This document shows positions 34,820 to 46,860 of a stretch of 64,000 nt of DNA, piece after piece. Made by a program: the position numbers and the translations under genes. Each line of letters starts with the position of its first letter. Position 1 is the first letter of the stretch. Origin of the DNA: Climacium dendroides (taxonomy: Eukaryota > Streptophyta > Bryopsida > Hypnales > Climaciaceae); contig OX467090.1 of assembly GCA_950106755.1 (NCBI GenBank), forward strand, positions 13,949,489 to 14,013,488, in the 5' to 3' direction. A model generated the notes under the pieces. It ran no database searches, had not been told where the DNA came from, and saw only the letters and a list, made by a program, of their open reading frames with translations.

Positions 34820-37800
34820 GGTAGTATGATTATTAAATCTTAGATTTTATCTATGCTAAAGCATAATTAAACCAAAGACTATTTAAGGACACAAAGACAA
34901 GTTGAACCTTAATGACTTCACAATAATATTATTACAAAGAAAGAATCCCTTTACATAGGTTGTGAACCAATATATCTTAAAAGGTTATACCTTTTCTACA
35001 TAGCTATTGACCCTTCAAGAGTAATCTATGTGAAAAGACATACACGTAAGCTAAACTATACACTACATTTCTACACTCCCCCCTTATAGTTTATATTTTA
35101 GCTCACTACTTTCCTTGTATATTTATAACTCCAAGCTTTAGTTTGTATAATTCATGTTTAGGTTGAGGTAGACTTTTTGTAAGAAAGTTTGCATATTGTT
35201 CTTCTGTGTTGCAATATTTAATCTCTACATCTCCTTTCAGCACTTTTTTACCACTACAAGAGAGAGAGAGGTGTTTTAAGGCCAAATTTAAATTAAAAAA
35301 TGCATATTCAAAGGTAGGGTACATTTAGTACACAATGCTTAATATCTTATGCCTAGGACTTACATTATTATACCTTATTGAATGATTACAACTTGTCTGT
35401 TCAATACAGAATTCCATGACTTTTCAGTGAATAGCAATTGGTCATATCGAGGGTTATATTGGCACAAAATTTACAAGGCTTTTCTCGAAACTAACTAAAA
35501 TATATTTTTAACTTCCTCCCATGTGTCCACACTTGGCAAGAAGTAGTAGAATGAAACCCTGTCTTTTTGGATTTATTATCAAATGCATTATTGACATTGG
35601 AATACTTTTGTATGAAGTTGGTATTGACACCGCATGCATCCTCTTCTAAGATTAGGAATGTATTGACGTTACACTTTCCAGATGTCAATGTCTCCGTAAT
35701 CAAGACATTCTAAGAGGCATTTCCATGCACATGAAATGATGTATATATATCACTTCTTCCATAATTTGCTCTTCCTCCAAGAATGTTTTATTCTGCTTAT
35801 TTAATTTACAAGTATAACTACTGAAATCTATTACTAATACCTATTGTGTCATGTACTAAACTTCTAGCCCTTATTCTCTCATTCAACACTATAAACTAAA
35901 GTTAAACATTGCCCTTATTTAGTTACTCCTATAGTAAAGGCTCTGTACATATTAATGGGCACTTGAGGCACTATAATGGTAACAATATATACTAATATAT
36001 GTATATACACACTAACTTCTTCATTGATATAGAGGTGGACCACACTTCATTAGCCATTACCATTTGTGCAGAGAAAATTGTGTTTTGGTGAAGAGGAGGA
36101 TGACTTAAATATTTTGATGGTGTACGCCACATTTTGAAGGAAATGATACCATTGAACTTGTTGAAGGGTCATTGCAAGAAACACTTCACCGTTTTGTCTC
36201 AAAATGGCCTATTTCCATGAGTCCTGTGACTTTTGGAATAAATTTATTTTAAATAAAATAAAATATGGATAATTTGAAGAGCAGCGAGAATATTATGTCT
36301 CTTAAAATTCAAACCTAAGAAAATTTACCTCTAAAAGTTATGCACAAAAAAAAGACAATGGAAAATACAATAAAAATAGACACTTTTTTCTTTAATTTTT
36401 TAAAATAGTAAAAAAATCAAAAAAATTAAATTAAGAAATACAATTTTTCTTACTTAAAGGTGATTCTTCTCTAATAAATTTCATCTTAAAAAAAAAATAT
36501 TTTGTGTTATGTACAAGTGTACCTTGGTAGTACACTTTGAACACATGTGGAAGTTGGGCAATATAATATTTTCAAAAAATCTCTCTTGGGATTGTGTAAG
36601 TATACTAGAAGACCATGCATGCCAATTTTTAGCTACATACATACATTGGCATTTTTATTTGTAAAAAATAAGAAAAATAATTTTGAACAAAACTAAAAAT
36701 TGTCCATTTGAGAAGACTTTATGGTCATGAGGCTTGACTAAAAAAATGAGGTCAAAATCATTTCTAGTGTTTTGAAGTGTGTGTGCCAGGGAGGCATGTT
36801 TGCACTAATGTAGAGGTCATAAAATAAAGTTTTTTTAGATGCCCTTTGGTAGGAACATGCATACCTACTATAAAAACATACTACAGAAATTTCAAACAAA
36901 AATCATTAATTTGAACCAATCAATTGTATAAAAAACCTCTAATCTTAATATTGTGACAAAGTAACAAGTGTAACTTTTAAATATAAGTTGATTTTTTTTA
37001 AATTCTGAAAAATATAGAATATGATTGCAATCAAAAACTCTAAAGATAGTTTTTTGGTTTGGACATTGGATTCATTAATCAAAAGTTATAGCATTGGACA
37101 AGAACAAATTTTCCAAAGTGCTACAAAAAGTGGTCGGTGTTTCTTGCAATGACCCTACTATAGGTTTTCTACCCATCTATACTTCTTTAAGGGTTTTGTT
37201 TTTAAAAGAAGAGGTGAGTGACTTATTTTGTAAATATATGGCTATAGATACAACTTTAGCCCAAAATGTATTAGGAAGGTCAACATTTTTCAACATGCTA
37301 CAAGCACATTCCATTGTAGTGTAATTTTTACACTCAGCTACGCCATTTTGTTTGGGAGTATAGGGTACAATATTTTGTCGAACTATACTATTGTCTAAAC
37401 AAAATTTCTTGAATACTCCGAACATATGTTCCCCACCGTTATTTGTCCTTAAGATTTTAATTCTTTTATTTGTTTATAACTCTACCATTGCTTTATAAGC
37501 TTTAAAAGCATCTAGAACTTTCTCTTTAACCTTTAAAAATGTCACTTCACATTTTCAAGAGAAATTGTCTATAAAAGTGATAGAATACTTTGCACCCCCA
37601 TGGGAAAAAGTTTGAATAGGACCACAAACCACATACATCCGAATGGATTATTTCTAATAGATCAATAGTACGATGCCCTCCTTGCTTTGGAAATTTCTTA
37701 TGACTTTGTTTTTCCTCCAAACAATTTTTACATAAAGGTATTTCAGAATTTGGGGCTTTGATTTTTAAATCCATGTACTAATTCGTCTTCATACATTACT

Positions 37801-39440
37801 TTGAGTTTCTTTAAACTAGGATGACCTAGCCTTCGATGCCACAACTATGTTGGTGGAGTTAGAATTACTTACAACATGCGACAAATTTTTATGGTAGGTA
37901 TAAGAAGCATCTAACTCATACAAATTACCTACTCATTTTCCTGAGGTAATTAATGTTTTATCCTCTGTCTTTTATAAGAAATGAATTTGTTGTAAATTCT
38001 ATACAATAACCGGCATGCATAACTCTACTAACAGATATTAAGCTTTCCTTCAAAGCTAGTATGTGTAGGATATTTTCAATCGTCCTAGTTTCTCCACTAC
38101 CTAAAGTTATTAAGACAATCCTTTGTCCTTCTACATCATGACTAGAATTGTCCTCCAAATATACTTTATCTTTTGTGAAAATTTTATTGTAGGGCACATA
38201 CCAATCAAAATGTGGCATCATGTGTTGAGTGGCACTAGAATCAAGGTACAAAGTGTCCTTTGATGTGTCTTCTACCGCCAAGGCTACTAAGAACAATTTA
38301 GTATTTGAAGCACTATTTGCTTGGTTACTGGATTTTGTCTTCTCCTCTTGAAGGCGAACCCTACAATCTTTGATATAGTAATTGGGCTTGCCACAATAGA
38401 AATAATTTCCTTTCTTTTTTAATTGAGGGTTTTTAGTAGTAGTTTCAAATTTACTATTTGGAAACTTTGAATTTTCCTTAAATGATTTTATATTAGTATA
38501 TAAGGCTTGAGGTTTTTGCTCATTAAAGTTTCCTTTGGATTTTCTCCTAATCTCTTCTTATAATAAGAGATTTGTCACTCCTTCAAGTGTTAAAGTTAAT
38601 TGACTACTATAGAAACTACTAGACCTTCAAAAGACTCTGGTAAAGAACCTAAGAGAGTAATAGCACTATCACCATTACTTATGGTAATTTCGGTACTTGC
38701 TATATTATTAATTAATGTTTGAAATGTACTTATATGTTTTGCTACTAAGTTTGATTCTAACATTTTTAATGTATACAATTGTTTATTATAATACATTTTT
38801 GTTTGGGCATGAGTAGTTTCATATATATTTACTAGTGTATCCCAAACCTCTTTTGCAGCATAAAAGGATTTTTGACCAGTTTAGAAGATTGTGAGTTTCC
38901 AAACATTGGGAATACAGTGGAAACTTTGGGAATGCTATGTTGGTGTGGTTGAGTGACTGCTACATCAAAAAATATTAATTAATCAATTAATTAAATTAAT
39001 TATTAAAATTTTGAAAAAAATTGAAAAAAAAAATCGTTTTCTTGATTTTTAATACATTCTAAAAAAATTTGGAAATTAATTTTTTTCCAAAATTCCAAAA
39101 TTCATACCAACAAGGGGCTAGTCTACAACAATAGGAATAGTTTTAGAGAGCAAGCCTGAAATGGTCTTCCAAAGGCCCAAAACTCCTCTTGAGTTTTGCA
39201 TTTATTTACATGTGACAATTGAGCATCTTTTAAAGCAAGTAATATATAGCTCTTGCTTTACAATCTTTTTTACCCCATGCTGAATGATTTGTTGAAGATG
39301 TTGGTCGCACTTCTAAACCATTTACATATCCAAACAAATTTTTGTCCAACAACACCATCTCCATTCAAATTTTCCATATGTGAAAATTCACACCATCAAA
39401 CTGATTGATTTGACATACATCTATTGATGAGGATGCCATA
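34820..39440 (-). mobile_element. Ty1/copia retrotransposon, broken, on the minus strand
   Basis: Reading down the minus strand: gag start near 39440 (MASSSIDVCQINQFDG), gag at 38796-38596, a degraded zinc knuckle near 38375 (the first Cys and the His are both Tyr), protease at 38296-37958 (YLDSSATQHM, active site DSS instead of DSG), pre-integrase at 37774-37547 (IHSDVCGLW), integrase at 37425-37177 (PYTPKQNGVAE), and the RNase H end at 35324-35106 (GDVEIKYCNTEEQYANFLTK). A polypurine tract (TAAGGGGGGAG on the minus strand, 35076-35087) is followed by TGTAGAAATG, the probable 3' LTR start at 35075. Reverse transcriptase is missing. Frames are broken throughout. The LTR left end (about 34816) is a guess and the 5' LTR was not found. 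Confidence 0.8.
36166..37155. mobile_element. TIR element nested in the copia element
   Basis: The left end is GGGTCATTGCAAGAAACACT and the right end in reverse complement GGGTCATTGCAAGAAACACC, the same family as 31953-32708. It lies in the copia element between integrase and RNase H, so it is younger than the copia insertion. It does not by itself explain the loss of reverse transcriptase. A target duplication is not evident. The interior is AT-rich and has no convincing gene. Confidence 0.75.
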
Positions 39441-39893
39441 ATATTCTATACGTTTGTATAGAATAGAATAAAGAATTTTTACAAGAATATCACTTACTTT
39501 TAAAAATTATGCATCACTTTCACTCACGGTTATTAAGTATATGATGTATTTCAAACTCTTCATTTAAATCACTTATTATTTGAGCTAATTCTTCTTCTTC
39601 TTGTCTGGTTGGCAATTGAGCAAATGCTTCTTCTTCTCTAATTTGCAAGTGCCTATTATTTATGGGCTCATTTTTTATTATTATTTCTCCATGCATTGGT
39701 AATGACAATGTTGCATTTCTATCATTTTCTTATTTTATGCAACACATCTTGTGTGCTCTAACCTTAATGTTGATTCACGAGTACCACAGGGATCTGGTTT
39801 TATATTTTTCAGATTTAATTTTATTTAAAATTTAGTCAAAAATGAAATTACTTCATATGCGTTGATCGACTGCCCGAGAACTTACTTGTCATT

Positions 39894-40046
39894 ACGACGC
39901 CCTTGACAAATGTCCTTACTACAACTGAACACGGCCTTATGAAGCCAAGAGTAGGTGTCCACGGCCGCGCACTTCCCAGTATAATCCCTTACGTGTCGTG
40001 GCTTCATGATGGATTTCAGGGTGGGTAGCAACCCCTGAATCCCCAT
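39894..40046 (-). pseudogene. EXO1-like 5' fragment (start of XPG N-domain)
   Basis: From the ATG at 40046 the minus strand reads MGIQGLLPTLKSIMKP, then VDTYSWLHKAVFSCSKDICQ, which matches the start of plant exonuclease 1 (MGIQGLLP, then the metal-binding Asp in AVDTYSWLH). After GlnGly the similarity stops and the frame reaches a stop at 39882. No donor of normal form sits at that point and no later exon is seen before the copia element. So this is a truncated or captured first exon of EXO1, a 5'-3' exonuclease of mismatch repair and recombination. Upstream DNA (40050-40980) is GC-richer and may be its former promoter. Confidence 0.75.
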
Positions 40047-40129
40047 CGCTGCTCTCCACTTGAGAGCCAATTGCGCTACTCTTCTAAAGCTCAACTACAT
40101 TCTCCATCTCCAATTTAGTTCGTGAGCAG

Positions 40130-40800
40130 AGTATTGGGTGACTACATCCCTACGTCGTCCTGGCCCCTACATTGGGTAACCTCACAACTCCTCTATCGTA
40201 GTTCTTCAATTCTAATTGTCCCGCGACTTGATCGCATTTGCAATCAATCCAAAAAGCTAAAACCAACACAAGAAGTTCAAAATTAGGTTCTTTATTCGAA
40301 GACAACCCATGGAAGCTCACCACTACTCAATCATAGTTCTCCAATTTCGATTGTCCCGCGACTTGATCGCATTCGCAATCCATCCGAAAAGCTGAAACCA
40401 ACACAAGACGTTCACATTCTCTTCTCGAAGACGAGCAAAAACACAGAACCGATAAAGAACATCTCAATACTGCCGACCCAATTTGCAATGTCACAATTGC
40501 TTCTCAGCTGATTTTGCACCGCAAGTAATAGAGTTCACCTACCACCGCCGCAATTCAAATCTGATCAACCCTAGAACCAAGACGAGGAAATTCAAAACTA
40601 GGTTCTCTATTCAAAGTCAACCCGAGCAAAGTTCACAGCACCGATAAAAACATCTCAATAGTGCTGACCCAAATACCAATGTCACATTGGCTTCTAATCT
40701 AATCTGGCACCACAAGGTACAGAGCTCGCCTCCCAGTGCCGCAATTCAAATCTGCTCAATCCAAAAAAACAAGATGAGGAAATTGAAACCCAGGATTGAC
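40130..40800. repeat. Degenerate tandem repeats upstream of the EXO1-like fragment
   Basis: A segment with TTGTCCCGCGACTTGATCGC occurs at about 40218 and 40353. A longer unit with AACATCTCAATA, GCTGACCCAA and CCGCAATTCAAATCTG occurs at about 40460 and 40650. The units are diverged. They probably represent duplicated promoter or leader DNA. No frame of interest. Confidence 0.6.
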
Positions 40801-41007
40801 CAGCACAAACGCTAAGATCACGAAGACTGAATGCAATACCGGGCTCAAGCTGTAGCCACCACGGAATGCAGTTTCAATCACTCGGCAAGTAAAAAGACTA
40901 TGCTCGGGTATGGAATCTGCTACACCAATTCGCAGACTGAGAAATCAAGAGGGTTGGACATGACGATGGAGCTTTGAATTGAAGGCAGCCTTATGGAATA
41001 CTAAATG

Positions 41008-41504
41008 GGTGGCGACCGCAACCTATGACATCGACGTCGTGTTGGTGCACTCCGACGTTGTCCGCCTCCATGGCGACGTAAACCAATAGGACGTCAACCT
41101 AAACCTACGATAGACCGACGATAACCTATCGGGGGACAACGGAGACGTGTAGCTCGTCGACGAAAACATATGTTACAGAGACATCTCCAATTGGGTCACA
41201 AAGGTATATGCACTGTGACGTATTCAGACTTTAAGTTGTCTAAAATTGAGGGACATCCATCGAAATCTTGGTATTTTGGATTTTTTGGGCAGCCCAAACT
41301 TGAAATTCTGTCCAAGCCTATAGTCCGAACCCAATTCCAAACCAAAAAAATGCCTTTCCAATTGTGCACACGCCTAGAGCCCCCTGATAGGTTATTACCG
41401 GTTTAGGTTGATGTCCTATTGGTTTACGTCGCCTTGGAGGTTGACAACGTGGGAGTGGAAGAGGTCAACGTTGACGTCGTAAGTTGAGGCTGTGACCTAA
41501 TCTT
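41008..41504. mobile_element. MITE-like element with arms of about 100 bp
   Basis: The left arm (41008-41105) and right arm (41400-41504) are inverted: GGCGACGTAAACCAATAGG on the left matches CCTATTGGTTTACGTCGCC on the right, and the similarity extends through several GACGTC words to near the ends. Outer termini and target duplications are not sharp. The interior (about 300 bp) has no convincing gene. Its arms contain CCAATAGG, the motif of the neighbouring block. Confidence 0.65.
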
Positions 41505-41844
41505 TTTCAATTGCTTCTCCAAGAGTTGGTCTCTCAATACACTCATCAATTGGACTCATTAAGTTCTACATTACTCAATCGAGATTTCCAATTGCAATGT
41601 CACTGTAGGCACCATGACTCATTGCTAACACCAATCTTCAAACATCAGATATTTGAAGGACCTGACACAAATGTAGAGACAGGTTTGTCTTGCGAAACAT
41701 TTCAAACTCCTGAATTTAACGTCTGTGACGAAGCTTAAAGAAAAGATAATCATAACTCATAACCCAATTGATTCTATTCCTCACAGTCACACCATATTCT
41801 CTTCAATTAGACACATTCCAACTCCAATCGTAAACACCAAACCT

Positions 41845-42640
41845 GGTTCTCATATTATTAAATTTCCCGATTGGTTTTCTCTCATTACTCATACACATCA
41901 CAACACACTCTTACATGAATCATTCAATTCTTAACTCCAATTGGCTACATTGCCACAGTTTCAATGCTCATACATTCTCTCCCGATTGATAACTCAACAA
42001 CCATCACATACACAGTCCACTCAATTCAACATCATAATTAATTTCACAAACTCCCAATTGAACTCACAAGCACACAATTTTAGAACACATGGAACTTACA
42101 CAAGCAAACACACACAATTGTGTAACATTCCCACTATATTAATTGCAAAGACAAAATTACAAAAGAAAACATCAATTGTTTTTACTTCCTCAAATGGAGG
42201 AGTGCCATTTTTATTTTATTTTATTTATTTTTGTATCTTTTATTTTTACATTTTCTCCCAATCGGTTTCCTAGTTCTCATATTATTAAATTTCCCGATTG
42301 GTTTTCTCTCATTATTTATACACATCACAACACACTCTTACATGAATCATTCAATTCTTAACTCCAATTGGCTACATTGCCACAGTTTCAATACTCATAC
42401 ATTCTCTCCCGATTGATAACTCAACAACCATCACACACACAGTCGACTGAATTCAACATCATAATTAATTTCACAAACTCCCAATTGAATTCACAAGCAC
42501 ACAATTTTAGAACACATGGAACTTACACAAGCAAACACACACAATTGTTAAACATTTCCACTATATTAATTGCAAAGACAAAATTACAAAAGAAAACATC
42601 AATTGTTTTTACGTCCTCAACTGGAAGGAGTGCCATTTAC
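41845..42640. repeat. 427-bp tandem duplication
   Basis: Sequence from CTCATATTATTAAATTTCCC at about 41849 recurs at about 42276, with a period of 427 bp and few differences. The second copy runs to about 42640, where the long minus-strand frame ends, so it is its 3' flank. Each copy contains several CAATTG words and CACA-rich DNA; open frames across it are products of this composition. Confidence 0.85.
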
Positions 42641-45600
42641 TTCTTCTGTTTCTGTAGTGCCGATGTAGAAGTCTCCTGTTTGCCTTGAATCACCGATTGT
42701 CCCTTAGCTGTTCCCGCCTTCACGTAAGATTCACCGTACGGAGTCAATCGGAATTCTATTCGTGGAAACCACTGTAATGGCATCTCATACACTGGTTGCA
42801 CCGCTCCCCTTTTACGTTCTGCTGCATTGGCCTTGTCACATGCCACTGATAGTGTTCTCCAATTAGCTCGCTCCTGTTTCAACGAATGATCTCTATCCCG
42901 ACTGAGAAATGACTCCATTGCTGGCTTCCGATTGGCACCCTTATCTCCAATGAAATTGTGATGCGCACCTTGCAAAAACTGCATCATAAACATCAACTCC
43001 AATAGGCGCATTTTCCTGCAACAATTATAGTTCAATCGAGCATACAACTCACCATCCTGCAACATCCGTCCGCCCAATCGGGGATCAATGATAATCTTGA
43101 AAAATTGGCACCACTCCGCTAATGCTTTGCAAAATATGGCTGCCCGATAGCATACTGGATCCCGATGGGTGCGGTGCTCCCTCCAAAACCAAGTATACTC
43201 CGCCACGCAAGTCTGCCAATCAGTCCAAGTCCCCGGAATTACCGGCCAATTGTACCACACCGTGTCCAATTGAGCATCTATTCTCCACTTGTACCTTCGC
43301 TCTGAACTCGAACACCAATCAGGATTGGTCAACACATTCTCAGGTACCACACCACGCTCCAATCGGAGATTTGATTCCGCTGCAATCAACGACTCGATCG
43401 GTTTGGGTAACGGCGGTTGCTCCTGGTTATAATCTTTGCCAATCCACAAAAGAGCCTCCCACAATAGCACATCTGAACGGTCACTCATTTGAGCAAACAG
43501 ATTCTCCCATTTGTCCAAAAATTGATCATCTGATAAACTCCCAATTGTTCCACAATTCCATGTGTCCAAATTTAACGGCATGCCCACAATCAACTCCGGT
43601 GAAGTCTGCCAATTGTATCTATTCTTGAAAACAACCTGCGACACTACGTCAAAAGGTAGCATCTGTGAAAAAGTTTTAGCATTCACCATCCTCCCCAATC
43701 GATCCTGAATATCGCGGTAAGTGTAGAAATATTCACTGGAATGAACATCTGTAAATTTAGTCCTCATCGATCGGTTTTGATTATTCTTTATCATCTCAAG
43801 TACCCACCCTTCGGATTTATATTCATCTACAAATTTTCGTAGTACAACTCTCCAATCCTCAAGTAGGCAATTAACCCAATCGGTCGCCAAACACACCGCC
43901 ACTTCACGTCCCCAGCCCTCACATTCAGGCATTCGTACCTGCTCGGCATAAAAAACTCCCATTCTGTGACGGCGAGCTTGTCCCTCTTCCAATTGGCGAT
44001 AATAACGTAGAAGACGTGCTCCAAGATCACCAAACATCCAATAGGCTGCAACATAATCTTCCAACAAAAGATCACCTCGCACCACAATTTCCACCAATAA
44101 GTCTTCTTGATTCCAAAACTCGGCCAATTGCCAAATCTTCGAAAAGTCCATCGCTGATAGGGTCTACTGCAATGAAAGTTCCGCAATCATAAAGAAAACC
44201 TGTCGATCGTATACATACACCTGTTCCAAATTCTGTGCAAGGGGAACGTAGGAAGATAAAGCCAATAGGTCTTCTACACCAATCCCGCCTATTTTATCTG
44301 CTGTTTGCCCTTCCAATTCCTCTTCTAAATGCTCCTCCTCAGACACGATAGCCTTCCCCTTCCGATCGGTCAGCTGCCTTGTAAGTAAATCATGCTCCTG
44401 TTGTAAGGACTGCAACCGATCGATAAGCTCTTCGATCTTCTGTTGTTGGCTGACGGTCTCCAACCGCAATTGGACATGCTTGTTTGTTAAATTCGCGAAA
44501 ATACTCTTCCGATGCTCCAACTCTGCCTTGGCTTCTTCCAAATGTCGATTGGCGTTACACAATTGTTGCTGTAATTCTCCTTTCTCACTGCTCTTCAATC
44601 CATCCGCTTCCACTTGCAACAATTGATGTCGGTCTCGCAATGTTACCAATTGATTCTTGACTTCTGCATAATCTTCAAAAATCGTAAGGTGCACTGATAA
44701 CTTGGCCAATCGGTTTGCATCCTCTGCCATTTTTTTATAAAACTCCGGCCTTTGGAAACCCTGTGGCACTGATACATTCACCAATTGGATCTCCTGTCCC
44801 TCCGTTTCACTCTTTATCACAACATCGACCGGGTCCGCCACATCAAAAATCTTTGTAAGATAATATCCCCCGCAAAAACTTGTCTCTGAGTCAATTGGGT
44901 TCATCTTGACTCTCTCCACTACATGATGAAGCTTCCTTGCCACCAATTTTGCCCAATTGATTACGACACCGCACTGAAACACTGCCACCGCTACCACTAT
45001 CACCCCAATCTCCACACAATCCATATCCAAGTCCAAAAATAGCCATCGCTGCACGAAATCCACCATTTCTCGCCACTCCTTTGTCAACTGAGCCTTATAA
45101 ACCCTAATTGGTGCTTCAGCCAATTGTTTCATTATTACTACCTGCATTGGTGTTGAAAAACACCCACCAATCGGGAAATCCTCCTCTCTCAAGCTAGCCC
45201 ACGACACACCACAATTGGGTACACTTAATGCCTTACTCACCACCTCCGAAGACAGCTCCACTCGTCATCCTTGAACAAAACCAACTCGCGTCGCCAATTG
45301 ATATTTCTCCACAAACTCCACCACATTCTGCTCCTGAATGACCAATTGCACTAAACTTGCCGAAAGAAAGCGCAAAATGCCCGCCGCCTGCACCTTCTTC
45401 ACCACCTCCGGTTTCCTGTAAAATTCTTTGTCCTCCTCCAAAGGTGGCCAAGGTACCGATTGAATCCGAACTGCACCCACCACTACCAAAGATTTCCCTT
45501 TCTCAGCCTCCGTCACCTCCTTCTCAATCTTGGGTTTCTTCAACAATCGGAAATACTCCGCGAGTGCTTGATCTTCTGGTGGAACCGCCTTCACAAAGAT

Positions 45601-45690
45601 TACTTCATCGTCCGACTCCACCCCCTTCTCCAACATTTTGCCAATTGTTTCTTGAACTAAACCGCCCTTTGCACTTGGTCCTGCTGCCAT
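42637..45690 (-). pseudogene. 1,018-codon gag-like coiled-coil protein frame of the CCAATTGG element, two stops
   Basis: From the ATG at 45690 a single minus-strand frame runs to the stop at 42637 with only two interruptions, TGA at 45265-45267 and TAG at 44164-44166; no intron is needed. Residues 1-140 are charged. A helical region follows with INWAKLVARKLHHVV (around 44958), similar in position and pattern to MNWAFVIHELIRDLV of the frame at 79-1959. Residues about 330-445 form a strong coiled coil. The C-terminal 500 residues are Trp-rich (for example WTDWQTCVAEYTWFWREHR) and unrecognised, ending in a Lys/Gln-rich tail. I know no named family for it. Both stops are single-base changes from sense codons, so this copy died recently. 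PIG and NW pairs in the protein often lie over the DNA motif. Confidence 0.65.
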
Positions 45691-45699
45691 CACTCTTCC

Positions 45700-46220
45700 A
45701 CACCAATTGCACTAAAATTTTACACTCTTTGCTTACACAATCGGCAAACTCACTCGTTCCACCTCAAAAGCAACAATTTTTTTTTCACGCTCAGTGTTCT
45801 TCCAATTGGGACTAGTGAAGCATCCCTACTCGATCTTGCCAATTCCCGCCGTCTTTCAAAATATCCCACCAATCGGGTTCAAATGCCCTCAGGGCTCAAA
45901 TCCCAATCGGTCCTTTTATCATTGCCCACGTCAATTCCAACTGGAAAGTAATGCTATGATCCTCATTATTGGGATCCTTTATATTTAATTTTTATTCTTG
46001 CAAATCTTTCTTTCTTAGGAATATTTATACTAATTTATTTATTTTTAATTTTTATTGTTTAATTTATCGCTTTGTGAGAATTTTTTTTCCAATCAATGCC
46101 CGGAAACAAAAGTTATGCCCAAATAAGCTCAGGGGATGGGGGGCAGCAAAAAGAATTTCAAAAATTATTATTATTTTTTCTAATTTTTTTTTCTTGTAGA
46201 TTATATTTCCGTGTACATGG
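45700..46220. other. Upstream flank of the long frame, no gene
   Basis: CCAATTGG-type words continue to about 45935. After that the sequence is T-rich. Plus-strand frames here (45357-45815, 45794-45988, 45969-46199) are shadows or low-complexity. Confidence 0.4.
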
Positions 46221-46224
46221 AAAG

Positions 46225-46860
46225 CTTTGATTCATTCCATTTGGATTTTTTATGAGAAAGTTATGGACAATCTTGTTTTTCGGTCAATTAGAGCATATTT
46301 TTGAAAAAATAATTGTCCGATTCATTTTTGAATGCCATTTTCATAATTTTCAAGAAAAAAAGTTCCACATGGTTTAGTTTGGTTTTAAGAAAAATCTCAC
46401 CATTGGAATTATTTCATTTTAATTCCATTTTAGAGATATTCATAATTTAGATTTTCCTTTTATCTCATACCTATTTTTACTTAACAATTTTTTAAAATAT
46501 AAAAACTAAGTGTTTTTTAATTGAATTTTTTTTCCTAGATTCTTAACTCAATTTTCTACTATAAAGATTAAAAGCTCAAACTCTACAGTGCAAATATGTT
46601 AAGTTAAAAATGTTCAAAGTCAAAAAATCTAATCCCGCAATGTGCTGAAAAATTTGTTTATTTCACTTTAAACGCACTACTCTTAAAATCTATGCGGTCA
46701 AAAATCCTGAAATTTTTTCCACACATTGTTATACTATTTAAGTATAAGATCCTATGGTTAGAAAATGGAAAAAAAATCAAGAAGTTCATTTTTTATTTTT
46801 TGCTATAGAAATGGCAGTTTTGAGTGTTTTTTGGCAGAAAAAGGCCTTCAGGGGTTCAAA
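46225..46860 (-). repeat. Dispersed TTAA-type repeat, inverted copy of 8499-9110
   Basis: In reverse complement it begins TTGAACCCCTGAAGGCC and follows the 8499-9110 copy through shared segments such as TAGGATCTTA, GACCGCATAGATTT and the CATAACTTTCTCATAA region. It sits inside the CCAATTGG block but lacks the motif, so it is a later insertion. The terminal TTAA is altered. Confidence 0.6.

Noticed and set aside
39520..39708. 62-residue Glu-rich minus-strand frame
   Set aside because: Between the copia gag start and the EXO1-like fragment; no motif and no partner exons.
43122..43628. 168-residue plus-strand frame
   Set aside because: Shadow of the 1,018-codon minus-strand frame; no domain, unusual composition.
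45357..45815. 152-residue plus-strand frame
   Set aside because: Antisense to the start of the long minus-strand frame; Pro/Ser-rich by base composition.
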